Shown here piece after piece: positions 25,530-33,443 of a DNA stretch of 64,000 nucleotides (its first letter is position 1; every line of letters begins with the position of its first letter). The notes under the pieces were generated by a model. The model made no database searches. It saw nothing but the letters and a program-made list of their open reading frames with translations, and had not been told where the DNA came from. The translations under genes and the position numbers were made by a program. The stretch comes from Solirubrobacter pauli (GTDB taxonomy: Bacteria > Actinomycetota > Thermoleophilia > Solirubrobacterales > Solirubrobacteraceae), in assembly GCF_003633755.1 (NCBI RefSeq), contig NZ_RBIL01000001.1, forward strand, positions 2,899,426 to 2,963,425, written 5' to 3'.

Positions 25530-27667
25530 GCGAGCAGCTCCAGCAGCGAGTCGGCGTGCTTGTCGACGAACGACGGGCCGATGCCCTTGATAGCGAGTAG
25601 GTCGTCGCTGCTGCGCGGGCGGCGGCGGATGACCTCGCGCAAGGTGGCGTCCGTCGCCACCGTGTAGGCGGGCTTGCCGTCGGCTCGCTCGCGGCGCCAG
25701 GCCTTGAGCGCGTTCAGGTCGTCCTCGTCCACGGGCGGGCCGTCCTCGACGATCGGAGCCTTCTTCGCCTTGGCCTTGGCGACGGTGATCGGCGGCAGCC
25801 AGTCGGGCGGGTCGTCGACGTCGCAGCAGCGGCCGGTGGGGGCGACCGGCGTCGGGTCGCCGAAGTGGTCGAGCAGCTGGCGCCGGCGGCAGCGGTCGTT
25901 GCTGGCGTCGGCGTAGTGCTCGATCGAGCGGTAGGACTGCCAGCGGCGGTCCTTGGCGGCGCGGCACAGCTCCGCGACGCGCCCGCGGTCCAGCGGGCGG
26001 TCGGCGAGCGTGATGTGCACGCGGCCGCCCTGGCCGGGTGAGAGCGTGAGCGCGCCGGCCCGCTCGGCGACGGCCAGCAGGATGCGGTCGCGGTCGACGC
26101 CCGCGTCGAGCTCGAGGTCGCCCTGGTTGCGCAGGCGGTTGACGAGCGACGCGACCTGCTCGACCGTGACCTCGGCCTCCTGGATGAAGCGCACGAGCCG
26201 GCCGAGGTCGCTGCGGGAGGCGAGCAGCACGGCACGTCCCGGCCGGCCGTCACGCCCGGCGCGGCCCGCCTCCTGGTAGTAGGCCTCGAGGCTGCTGGGG
26301 AGCGCCCAATGCCAGACCGAGCGCACGTCGGCCTTGTCGACGCCCATGCCGAACGCGTTCGTGGCCACGACGACGTCGACCTCGCCGCGCATGAACATGT
26401 CCTGCACGCGCGTTCGCTGCTCGGTCGGCATCCCCGCGTGGTACGCGGGAGCGTTGAGCAGCGCGGCGATCTCCTCGGTGCTCTTGCGCGTGCCGCAGTA
26501 GACGACCGCCGGGCGGTTCTCCGGCATCTCGACGCCCGCGACGAGCGTGGCGCGCTTGCGGGCGACGCTCCCCTCGCCGTCGAACGGCAGCACGTCGAAG
26601 CTGAGGTTCGGCCGGTCGAAGCCGGACCGGACGCGCTCCGGGTCCCTGAGGCCGAGGCGCGTGACGATCTCCTCGGCGACCTTCGGGGTCGCGGTCGCCG
26701 TGCACGCCATCGTCGGCGGGTGGCCGAGCTCGCGGATGATCGTCGTCAGGCGCAGGTAGTCCGGGCGGAAGTCGTGCCCCCACTCGGACACGCAGTGCGC
26801 CTCGTCGACGACGAACAGCGCGAGCGTGCGCGCCGCGAGGGCGGACCGGAAGGCCGGGCTGGCGAACCGCTCGGGCGCGGCGAACGCGACCTGCGCCTGG
26901 CCGTTGCGGATCTGGTCCAGCGCGGTCTGGTTGTCCTCGCCCGAGGCGAGCATCACCGCCGGGTGCCCGAGGTCCGTGAGTCGCTGGCACTGGTCGCGCA
27001 TCAGCGCGATCAGCGGCGAGATCACGACGGTCAGGTCGTCGGTGGCGAGCGCGGGCAGCTGGTAGCAGAGGCTCTTGCCGCCGCCGGTCGGCATCACCAC
27101 GAGCGCGTCGCGGCCGTCGAGCGCGGCCTGCACGGCCTCGCGCTGGCCGGGCCGGAAGTGGTCGAGGCCGACGAGCGAGAGGAGCTGCTCGGGGGAGACG
27201 TCCGCGGGCGGGCGGGGCGGGCGCTCGGCGGCGAAGCGGGCGGGCGAGGGGCCGGCGGCCTGCGGAGGCGCGGCGGCGGGGGCGGGCGACGAGGCGGCCT
27301 GCGGCGGCGCAGCGGCGGCACGCGGCGGCGCGGCGGCGGGCGACGAGGCAGCCCGCGGCGGCGCAGCGGCGGGCGGCGAGGTTGCGACCGGCGGCGGTGG
27401 GGTGCCGTCCCCGCCGGCGGCGCGCCGCTCGGCGACGTAGGCGGCGGTCGGGCCGAGCCTGGGCTGTCCCGACGCCGGCGGCGCCGCGGTCGTCTGCGGC
27501 TCTCGCACGGCGGCCACGCGGCGCGCCGCCAGCTGGGCGAGCGGCGTCAGCGCCTCGCGTTCCTCGGGCGTGAAGTCGCGCCAGCGCGCACGGAGCTCGT
27601 CGAGCATCGCCGCGTTGGCCGCGGGTGCTTCGAAGACGTCGGCGAGCAGTCCCAGCGCCTCGTGCAT
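25523..27667 (-). CDS. recQ: RecQ-type ATP-dependent DNA helicase with extra N-terminal domain
   Basis: 714 aa. Residues 1-50 form a small helical domain (MHEALGLLADVFEAP...), followed by about 105 residues of Ala/Pro-rich linker. The helicase core starts near 160: MPTGGGKSLCYQLP (Walker A), VVDEAHCVSEWGHDFRPDY (DEAH and aromatic loop), AYYQEAGRAGRDGRPG (motif VI). In the zinc region only part of the usual four cysteines remains (DRCRRRQLL ... TGRCCDVDDPP), so zinc binding is doubtful. There is no winged-helix RQC domain, but a C-terminal HRDC-like domain is present (LKAWRRERADGKPAYTV...). Last gene of a tmk-led unit, 1 bp after the 92-aa gene. Confidence 0.92.
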   Translation of the reverse strand: MHEALGLLADVFEAPAANAAMLDELRARWRDFTPEEREALTPLAQLAARRVAAVREPQTTAAPPASGQPRLGPTAAYVAERRAAGGDGTPPPPVATSPPAAAPPRAASSPAAAPPRAAAAPPQAASSPAPAAAPPQAAGPSPARFAAERPPRPPADVSPEQLLSLVGLDHFRPGQREAVQAALDGRDALVVMPTGGGKSLCYQLPALATDDLTVVISPLIALMRDQCQRLTDLGHPAVMLASGEDNQTALDQIRNGQAQVAFAAPERFASPAFRSALAARTLALFVVDEAHCVSEWGHDFRPDYLRLTTIIRELGHPPTMACTATATPKVAEEIVTRLGLRDPERVRSGFDRPNLSFDVLPFDGEGSVARKRATLVAGVEMPENRPAVVYCGTRKSTEEIAALLNAPAYHAGMPTEQRTRVQDMFMRGEVDVVVATNAFGMGVDKADVRSVWHWALPSSLEAYYQEAGRAGRDGRPGRAVLLASRSDLGRLVRFIQEAEVTVEQVASLVNRLRNQGDLELDAGVDRDRILLAVAERAGALTLSPGQGGRVHITLADRPLDRGRVAELCRAAKDRRWQSYRSIEHYADASNDRCRRRQLLDHFGDPTPVAPTGRCCDVDDPPDWLPPITVAKAKAKKAPIVEDGPPVDEDDLNALKAWRRERADGKPAYTVATDATLREVIRRRPRSSDDLLAIKGIGPSFVDKHADSLLELLAQ

Positions 27668-27668
27668 G

Positions 27669-27947
27669 TCAGTCGGTGGTGGGCCTCACGCCGAAGCGCA
27701 GCGCGGCGCGCAGCTCGTCCTCGCCCGGGGTGGCGAGGTCGGCGTCGGTCGCGGCGCGCGCGGCCTCCGCGGGCTGCGCCGCCTTGGCCTCCTCGGCTCG
27801 CCTGGCGGCGAGCTGGGCCAGCGGCGTGAGCGCGGCGCGCTCATCGGGGTCGAGCTCGCGCCACTGGGTGCGCAGCTGCTCGAGCGCGAAGGCCGCGTTG
27901 ACGGGGTCGTCGAAGGCGTCGGCGAGCAGTGAGAGGGCTTCGTTCAT
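27669..27947 (-). CDS. Small stand-alone paralogue of the RecQ N-terminal domain
   Basis: 92 aa. Residues 1-52 align without gaps to the first 52 residues of the neighbouring RecQ: both read M-x-EAL-x-LLAD-x-F, then L-x-x-QLR/LRARWR, and both contain the identical ALTPLAQLAARR. The rest is an acidic Ala-rich tail. Start overlaps the tmk stop (ATGA). The tandem pair suggests duplication of a small helical interaction module, one copy fused to the helicase. No known family recognised. Confidence 0.82.
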   Translation of the reverse strand: MNEALSLLADAFDDPVNAAFALEQLRTQWRELDPDERAALTPLAQLAARRAEEAKAAQPAEAARAATDADLATPGEDELRAALRFGVRPTTD

Positions 27948-28522
27948 GTCAGGGCTTCAATCGCGTGGGCGAGGACGGTGTCTGGGGGCAGTGCGGCATC
28001 GAGGACGACGAACCGGTGCGGCTCGGCCGCGGCGAGCTCGTCGTACGTCATAGCCACGCGGGCGAAGAACTCTCCCCCCGCGCGTTCGAGCCGGTCCGCC
28101 TCGCGACCGGCGATCCGCGCGAGCCCCACCTCCGGCGCGACGCGCAGCAGCAGGGTCCGGTCAGGCACCAGGCCGGCGGTGCCGAACGCGTTGAGCGCGC
28201 GGATCTCGTCCACGCCCAGGCGGCGACCGCCGCCCTGGTAGGCGAGGCTCGAGTCGACGAAGCGGTCCAGGATCACGGTGGTGTCCGCCTCGAGCAGCGG
28301 CTCGAGCCGCTCTGCGACGAGCTGCGCGCGGGCGGCCGCGTAGAGCAGCGCCTCGGCGCGCGGGTCGACGTGGAGTGAGGGATCTTGGACCAAGGTGCGG
28401 ATGCGCTCGGAGAGCTCGACGCCGCCCGGCTCGCGCAGGACGGTCGCGTCGAGGTGCTCGGCCAGGCCGGCCACCAGCGTCGTCTTGCCGGCGCCGTCGA
28501 GGCCTTCGACCGTGATGAGCAC
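27944..28522 (-). CDS. tmk: Thymidylate kinase
   Basis: 192 aa, GTG start at 28522. P-loop VEGLDGAGKTTL near the N-terminus, DR-x motif DRFVDSSLAYQGGGR, and LREPGGVELSERIR. All features of bacterial TMPK, which makes dTDP from dTMP. In many actinobacteria tmk lies next to holB; here two surface-protein genes separate them. First gene of the unit that includes the 92-aa protein and recQ. Confidence 0.95.
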   Translation of the reverse strand: MLITVEGLDGAGKTTLVAGLAEHLDATVLREPGGVELSERIRTLVQDPSLHVDPRAEALLYAAARAQLVAERLEPLLEADTTVILDRFVDSSLAYQGGGRRLGVDEIRALNAFGTAGLVPDRTLLLRVAPEVGLARIAGREADRLERAGGEFFARVAMTYDELAAAEPHRFVVLDAALPPDTVLAHAIEALT

Positions 28523-28556
28523 GCAGGGGAGTGTGACGAGTGGGGTCGACGCCTCC

Positions 28557-29792
28557 TCATCCGTTTTCCCGCAGCGGCCGTTGCGCGGGCGGCGGCTTGT
28601 AGCCCACGAGCACCTGCACGCCGGCCGGCTGCCAGCGGCCGCCGCCGCGCAGCGTGGGTACGCCGGCGGCGTTGAGCGCGTCGGCGATGGCCTGCAGCGA
28701 CAGCCCCCGTTCGCGCATGGCGACCACCCGCGCGCGCAGCTCGGGGACCTCGCGGAGGCCGGCGGCCAACCCGTCCCGCGCCCGGGCGGTGCCCCGTGCG
28801 CGCTTGTAGTCGTCGAGCTCCACCAGCGCCCCGGCGGTCAACCGGCCGGGCGGCAGGCTCGTGTCGAGCCACTCGTCGACCGCCATGACGAAGGCGTCGG
28901 CGTCGTTGATGCGCTCCAGCATCGGGGCGAGGTCCGCCGCCGAGTCGGCGATGTCGCTGAGGTGTCGCACGACGAATCCTCGGCTCTGGCCCGTGCTGAT
29001 CCGGTCCATGACGTACGCCAGCCCGGGACGCTGGCTCGGCCGGCCGACCTGCGGCGCGTCGTGGATGACGCGCTCCAGGTGCCAGTCGCGGGCCTCGCAC
29101 CAGGCGGCGATCGCCGCGGTGGCGGCGGCGACCTCCGCGCCCGCGTGCCGGTCCGCGACGACGTAGCCGAGGACGTCGCGCAAGCCCGTCGCCCTGGGCG
29201 GCTCTTGGGGGATCGAGGGCGTCGGGCGCTCGCGGCGCAGCCGCAGCGCGGCCAGCACCAGCGTCGCGACGGTCATGATCGCCAGGAGGATCGCGAGCCA
29301 GGCGTTGGTCGCCCCGGGCACGGGCGCGGCGGCGCGGACCGGCGCGGGGGAAGGCTCCGGAGCTCGCGTGACCGGCGTGCGGCGGCTGCGCAGCGCGGCG
29401 AGCGTGCCGGCGTCGACCGTGCCCGTCGGGCGGAGTCCGTGCTTGATCTGGAACCACGTGACGGCGCCGCGCGTGCGCGGACCGAACCGTCCGTCCACGC
29501 GGCCGACGCGATACCCGCGCCGGCGCAGCTCACGCTGCACGGCGCGGACCCGGCGCGACCCGCGTGCGGTGGCACCCGTGCCCATGGCGACCGGACCGGC
29601 CGACCATCCCCGCGGCCACGCGGGTTCCGTCACCGGCCGCGACGGCTCCGGCCGTTCGATGGCGCGCCCGCGCCAGCCGGTCTTCGGATCCGGCGTGCCG
29701 GCGGCCGCGACGGGCGGCGCCACCAGCAGCCCGGCGAGCGCTACGCCGAGCGTCCACTTCCGCGCACGAGGCGCGATGGGGCTGTCCAACAT
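28557..29792 (-). CDS. Exported peptidoglycan-binding domain fused to degenerate serine-recombinase module
   Basis: 411 aa, ATG 29792 with AGGAGA in front. Order: signal peptide (about 1-31), PG_binding_1 domain (about 78-137: RVRAVQRELRRRGYRVGRVDG then RFGPRTRGAVTWFQ), Pro-rich linker, transmembrane helix (about 164-184, AWLAILLAIMTVATLVLAAL), then about 125 cytoplasmic residues that follow the resolvase N-terminal fold: LGYVV, IAAWCEARDW, RPGLAYVMDRISTGQ, DTSLPPGRLTAGALVELDDYKR. Next comes a recombinase-like helix with RERGLSLQAIADALNAAGVPTLRGGGRW. The catalytic serine position (Y-x-R-V-S in true enzymes) reads Y-V-V-A-D, so it should not cut DNA. A wall-anchored protein with a DNA- or protein-binding cytoplasmic face is inferred. 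Confidence 0.85.
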   Translation of the reverse strand: MLDSPIAPRARKWTLGVALAGLLVAPPVAAAGTPDPKTGWRGRAIERPEPSRPVTEPAWPRGWSAGPVAMGTGATARGSRRVRAVQRELRRRGYRVGRVDGRFGPRTRGAVTWFQIKHGLRPTGTVDAGTLAALRSRRTPVTRAPEPSPAPVRAAAPVPGATNAWLAILLAIMTVATLVLAALRLRRERPTPSIPQEPPRATGLRDVLGYVVADRHAGAEVAAATAAIAAWCEARDWHLERVIHDAPQVGRPSQRPGLAYVMDRISTGQSRGFVVRHLSDIADSAADLAPMLERINDADAFVMAVDEWLDTSLPPGRLTAGALVELDDYKRARGTARARDGLAAGLREVPELRARVVAMRERGLSLQAIADALNAAGVPTLRGGGRWQPAGVQVLVGYKPPPAQRPLRENG

Positions 29793-29840
29793 GTCATCTC
29801 CTGAAGTCGAGCGTGAATGGGGCTGGGGACTCGGAAGTCC

Positions 29841-31403
29841 TCAGCCGGGGCGCTCGGTCAGCGAGATGAAGGCGACGGGCCGCTTCAGCGGCGCAAGCAG
29901 GGGAAGGACGGTGAGCACGGCCGCACAGCCGAGCCCGGCGAGCGCGAGGAGGGCGATCGCGCCCGTCCCGGAGCCGGAGCCGGCCGCCGAGAACGCGCCG
30001 GAGCTCACGGCGGCGCCGGACGGCGTGGCATCGGACACGGTCGCGTCGGCGCGCCGGGCGGTCGAGGCCGCCGGGGCAACGGCGGACGGCACGTCGGCCG
30101 GTGCGGTGCGGACCGCCGTCGGAGCCGACCGTGCGAGGTGCGTCGACACGTGTCGCGGCGCGCCGGGAAGCGCCTGCGCAGCGACGCGGGGCGGCGCGAG
30201 GGCACGGGCCGGCGCGAGCACGGCACGTACCGCGCCTTCGCTGGGCCGGGCCGAGAGCGCGTCGCTCGTCGGCGGGGCGGGTTCGTTGCGCGTGGGATTG
30301 GCGACAGCGGCCGCGGAGATGGTCACGCGGTCGCGCGCCGGCTCCGTGCGCGCGGCGAAGGACGTCGGCTCCACGACTACGACCGACGTCGTCGGCTGAG
30401 TGCGAGCGACGCGGTCGGCGGGCCGCGCCACCGGGACCTGCGCGACCGGCCCGCTCGTCCCTCCGACGGGGCGAGCGGCGTCGCCGACCGGCGGGTCGGC
30501 CCCGGCGTCGACCCCGTTCGCGGTCGGCCGGGTGGCGTCGGCGACGACTTCGGTGACGGGGCGCGTGGTCGTGGCAACGACCTCGGTGACGGGGCGCGTG
30601 GTGGCCGCGAGGGTCTTGGTGATCGGACGGGCCGTTTCGGCGATGGCGTCGGTGACGGGGCGCGTGGTGTCGGCGACGGTCTTGGTGATCGGCCGGGCCG
30701 TTTCGGCGATGGCGTCGGTGACGGGGCGCGTGGTGTCGGCGACGGTCTTGGTGATCGGCCGGGCCGTTTCGGCGATGGCGTCGGTGACGGGGCGCGTGGT
30801 GTCGGCGACGGTCTTGGTGATCGGCCGGGCCGTCTCGGCGATGGCGCCGGTGACCGGGCGCGCGGCTTCGGCGACAGCCTTCGTGACCGGCTGCGTGGTT
30901 TGCTCGACCGTCTTGGTGACCGGCTGGGCCGTCTCGGCGGCGGCGTCGGTGATGGGGCGCGCGGTCTCGGCGACCGCCTCGGTGACGGTCCGCGCGGTGT
31001 CGGCGACGGCCTTTGTGGCCGGCTGCGTGGTTTCCTCGACCGTCTTGGTGACCGGCTGGGCCGGCTCGGCGACGGCGTCGGTGGCCGGGCGCGTCCCTTC
31101 AGCGACCGGCTCGGTCGCGGGTCGCGTGCTCTCGGTGACCGGTTCGGTCGTCGCGGGCGCCGGGCTCGGCGGGGCGACCGTCGGCGCCGGAGCCGCGGGC
31201 GCCTGCTCGACCGGCGCGGTGACGGCGTCGGTCGTGGCCTTCAGGGCATCGTCGAGCGTCGGCGTCTGGGCGGCGGCGAGCGGCGGCGCGGCCGCCGTCA
31301 GGAGCGGCGCGGTGAGGACGACGCAGAGCTTCGCGGCCAGACGCACTGGTATCCGTGTGCCCCGGTCGGCGCAGAACTTGCCTGCGAGCGCGCGTATACG
31401 CAT
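29841..31403 (-). CDS. Surface protein with 11-residue helical repeats
   Basis: 520 aa with a signal peptide (VRLAAKLCVVLTAPLLTAAA near residues 20-46), a central block (about 85-300) of 11-residue units of the type TxRPVT(D/K)(A/T)(I/V)A(E/D), then a Pro/Ala-rich stalk and a C-terminal transmembrane helix (AIALLALAGLGCAAVLTVLPLLAPL) with short tail. Hendecad repeats form amphipathic helices, as in LEA group 3 and apolipoprotein-like proteins. Paired units make 66-bp DNA repeats at 30613-30876, three of them nearly identical. It should sit on the outer face of the membrane. Function unknown. Confidence 0.8.
   Translation of the reverse strand: MRIRALAGKFCADRGTRIPVRLAAKLCVVLTAPLLTAAAPPLAAAQTPTLDDALKATTDAVTAPVEQAPAAPAPTVAPPSPAPATTEPVTESTRPATEPVAEGTRPATDAVAEPAQPVTKTVEETTQPATKAVADTARTVTEAVAETARPITDAAAETAQPVTKTVEQTTQPVTKAVAEAARPVTGAIAETARPITKTVADTTRPVTDAIAETARPITKTVADTTRPVTDAIAETARPITKTVADTTRPVTDAIAETARPITKTLAATTRPVTEVVATTTRPVTEVVADATRPTANGVDAGADPPVGDAARPVGGTSGPVAQVPVARPADRVARTQPTTSVVVVEPTSFAARTEPARDRVTISAAAVANPTRNEPAPPTSDALSARPSEGAVRAVLAPARALAPPRVAAQALPGAPRHVSTHLARSAPTAVRTAPADVPSAVAPAASTARRADATVSDATPSGAAVSSGAFSAAGSGSGTGAIALLALAGLGCAAVLTVLPLLAPLKRPVAFISLTERPG
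30613..30876. repeat. 66-bp tandem repeat array inside the surface-protein gene
   Basis: Four head-to-tail 66-bp units begin at 30613, 30679, 30745 and 30811, each opening with GTCTTGGTGATCGG. Units 2 and 3 are identical, unit 1 differs by one base, unit 4 has diverged at several positions. Each unit encodes two 11-residue protein repeats in frame, so copy-number change would keep the frame. Such arrays often vary between strains. Confidence 0.9.
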
Positions 31404-31453
31404 CGAACGGTCAGGAATCCGGGTGTGCCGCGGCGGCGCCTAGGATCAACGGG

Positions 31454-32560
31454 GTGCTCGACCTCGCACACCATCCTCACGCCCAGGCCGTGCTCGGCGC
31501 GGCGCTCAGCGGCTCGCCCGCGCACGCGTACCTGCTGCACGGGCCGGCGGGCAGCGGCAAGCGCGATGTCGCGCGCCGGTTCGCCGGCGAGCTGCTGTCG
31601 CGCGGGGCGAAGGACCCCGACAACGTGAAGGTGCGGGCGGACCACGGGAGCCACCCGGACCTGACGTGGGTGTCGCCGAGCGGGGCGCACGAGATGCTGC
31701 GCCGCGACGTGGACGAGGCGGTCGTGGCCGCGGCGGCGCACACGCCGTTCGAGGCGCCGCACCGGATCTTCGTGCTCGAGCGGGTCGACGTGATGAACGA
31801 CGAGGCCGCCAACGCGCTGCTGAAGACGTTGGAGGAGCCGCCGAGCTACGTCGTGCTGCTGCTGCTCACGGACCGGCCGACGCAGGTGCTGCCGACGATC
31901 GCGTCGCGCTGCCAGCCGGTGCGGTTCGACCCGCCGACCACCGACCAGCTCGCGCACACGCTCGAGATGAAGGGGATCGCGCCGGACACGGCGCAGGCGG
32001 CGGCGCGGCTCAGCCTCGGCGACGGCGAGAAGGCGCTCCGGCTCGCGCTCGGCGACGGCCCGCGGCTCCGCCAGGCCGCGGAGGAGTTCGCACGCGCCCC
32101 GCTCAACGGCACGGTGGGCGAGAAGCCGTGGCGCGCGCTGCTCGATCGCGCCAAGCAGGCGGGCGCGGACGCGAAGGCGGAGATCGAGGCGCAGCTCAAG
32201 GAAGAGCTGCAGTTCCTGCCCAAGAAGGAGCACAAACGGCGCGAGACCGAGTTCACCGAGCGTGCGCGCCGCGCCGACCGGCGGGCGGCGACGCAGGCGC
32301 TCGACCACGCGCTGCAGCTCGTCGGCCTGTGGTACCGGGACCTGGCGGTGCTGGAGGCGCAGGCGCCGGAGCTGGTGTTCCACTCCGACCGCCTGGGCAC
32401 GCTCCAGCAGGACGCCGGCAAGCCGAAACTCCAGCAGGCGCAGGAGCTGGTCGACGACACGCGCTCGCGGCTCGTGCTCAACGTCTCCGAGGAGCTCGCC
32501 TGCGAGGCGCTCGCCTACCGGTTGGACGCCGTGCTCGCCTCCCGCTCACCGCGAGCCTGA
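31454..32560 (+). CDS. holB: DNA polymerase III subunit delta'
   Basis: 368 aa from GTG 31454 (VLDLAHHPHAQAVLGAALS), with AGGA upstream; an upstream in-frame ATG would add 33 unconvincing residues. AAA+ clamp-loader features: YLLHGPAGSGKRDVARRFAGELL, IFVLERVDVMNDEAANALLKTLEEPP and LLLTDRPTQVLPTIASRCQ. The SRC motif is present; the P-loop carries GPAGSGKRD. Part of the replication clamp loader with tau and delta. Divergent from the repeat protein; its 3' end overlaps the FNT gene by 46 bp. Confidence 0.92.
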   Translation: MLDLAHHPHAQAVLGAALSGSPAHAYLLHGPAGSGKRDVARRFAGELLSRGAKDPDNVKVRADHGSHPDLTWVSPSGAHEMLRRDVDEAVVAAAAHTPFEAPHRIFVLERVDVMNDEAANALLKTLEEPPSYVVLLLLTDRPTQVLPTIASRCQPVRFDPPTTDQLAHTLEMKGIAPDTAQAAARLSLGDGEKALRLALGDGPRLRQAAEEFARAPLNGTVGEKPWRALLDRAKQAGADAKAEIEAQLKEELQFLPKKEHKRRETEFTERARRADRRAATQALDHALQLVGLWYRDLAVLEAQAPELVFHSDRLGTLQQDAGKPKLQQAQELVDDTRSRLVLNVSEELACEALAYRLDAVLASRSPRA

Positions 32561-33387
32561 CGACCGAAGCGGCCGTCGACGGTCGTGTCGCCCGGCTCAC
32601 CCTCCTCGTCGGCGCGACCGTAGAGGTAGTAGTAGGACCCGGCGACGAACACCGCCGCGCCGACCAGGTTGCCGAGGAAGGCGAAGATCCAGTTGTGGAT
32701 CGCGTCCCACCAGGTGAGGTCCGGGACGCCGGCGAAGATCGCCGCGGGCAGGAAGAACATGTTCGCGATCACGTGGTCGAAGCCCATCGCCACGAACGCC
32801 ATGATCGGGAAGAAGATGGCCAGGATCTTGCCCGCGACGTCATCGGCGGCCAACGACATCCACACGGCCAGGCAGACCAGCCAGTTGCAGCCGACCGCGC
32901 GCAGGAAGATCTGCCACTCGGTCTCCTCGATCCCCTTGGAGTGGGCGATCGCGCTCAGCCGCTCGAGCGGCAGGTCGGCGGTCAGCACGCCCGACTGGAC
33001 GCCGAGGAAGTAGGCGACGAACAGCGAGCCGATCAGGTTCCCGAGCAGCACCCAGGTGAAGTTGCCGATCAGGTGGCTGAGCTTGATCTTGCCGCGGAAC
33101 AGCGCGAGCGGGACGAGCGCCATGTTGCCGGTCAGCAGCTCTGAGCCGGCGATCACGACGAGCATCAGGCCGACGGTGAAGACGGCGCCGGTGAACAGCG
33201 TCGGGAGCGTGCCCCAGCGCTCGGGGTCGAGCCCGGAGGAGACCGTGATCGCGAGCAGGCCGCCGAAGGCGATGTAGGCGCCGGCGAGGAAGCCGGCGAC
33301 CAACGCCTTGTTCGGCGCGAGCTTGGCCTTCTTGACGCCGGTGGCGGTTCCGGCGTCGGTGATCGCCTGCGGGTCCTTGACTGGCAC
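32515..33387 (-). CDS. Formate/nitrite transporter family channel
   Basis: 290 aa, GTG start at 33387 with AGGAGG upstream. Six transmembrane segments are visible; family signatures include GFLAGAYIAFGGLLAITV, AGSELLTGNMALVPLALFRG and NMFFLPAAIFAG with GFDHVIANM. These are the FocA/NirC pore motifs. Being divergent from a NarK-like carrier and next to a nitrate reductase, nitrite is the likelier substrate, though formate or other small anions cannot be excluded. The 46-bp overlap with holB is antisense at both 3' ends. Confidence 0.93.
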   Translation of the reverse strand: MPVKDPQAITDAGTATGVKKAKLAPNKALVAGFLAGAYIAFGGLLAITVSSGLDPERWGTLPTLFTGAVFTVGLMLVVIAGSELLTGNMALVPLALFRGKIKLSHLIGNFTWVLLGNLIGSLFVAYFLGVQSGVLTADLPLERLSAIAHSKGIEETEWQIFLRAVGCNWLVCLAVWMSLAADDVAGKILAIFFPIMAFVAMGFDHVIANMFFLPAAIFAGVPDLTWWDAIHNWIFAFLGNLVGAAVFVAGSYYYLYGRADEEGEPGDTTVDGRFGRQARGEREASTASNR

Positions 33388-33443
33388 GAGCGTCCTCCTG
33401 GCGTGAAGCGTTCTGCTGCGCCGGTCTACCCAAACCGCTGAAG

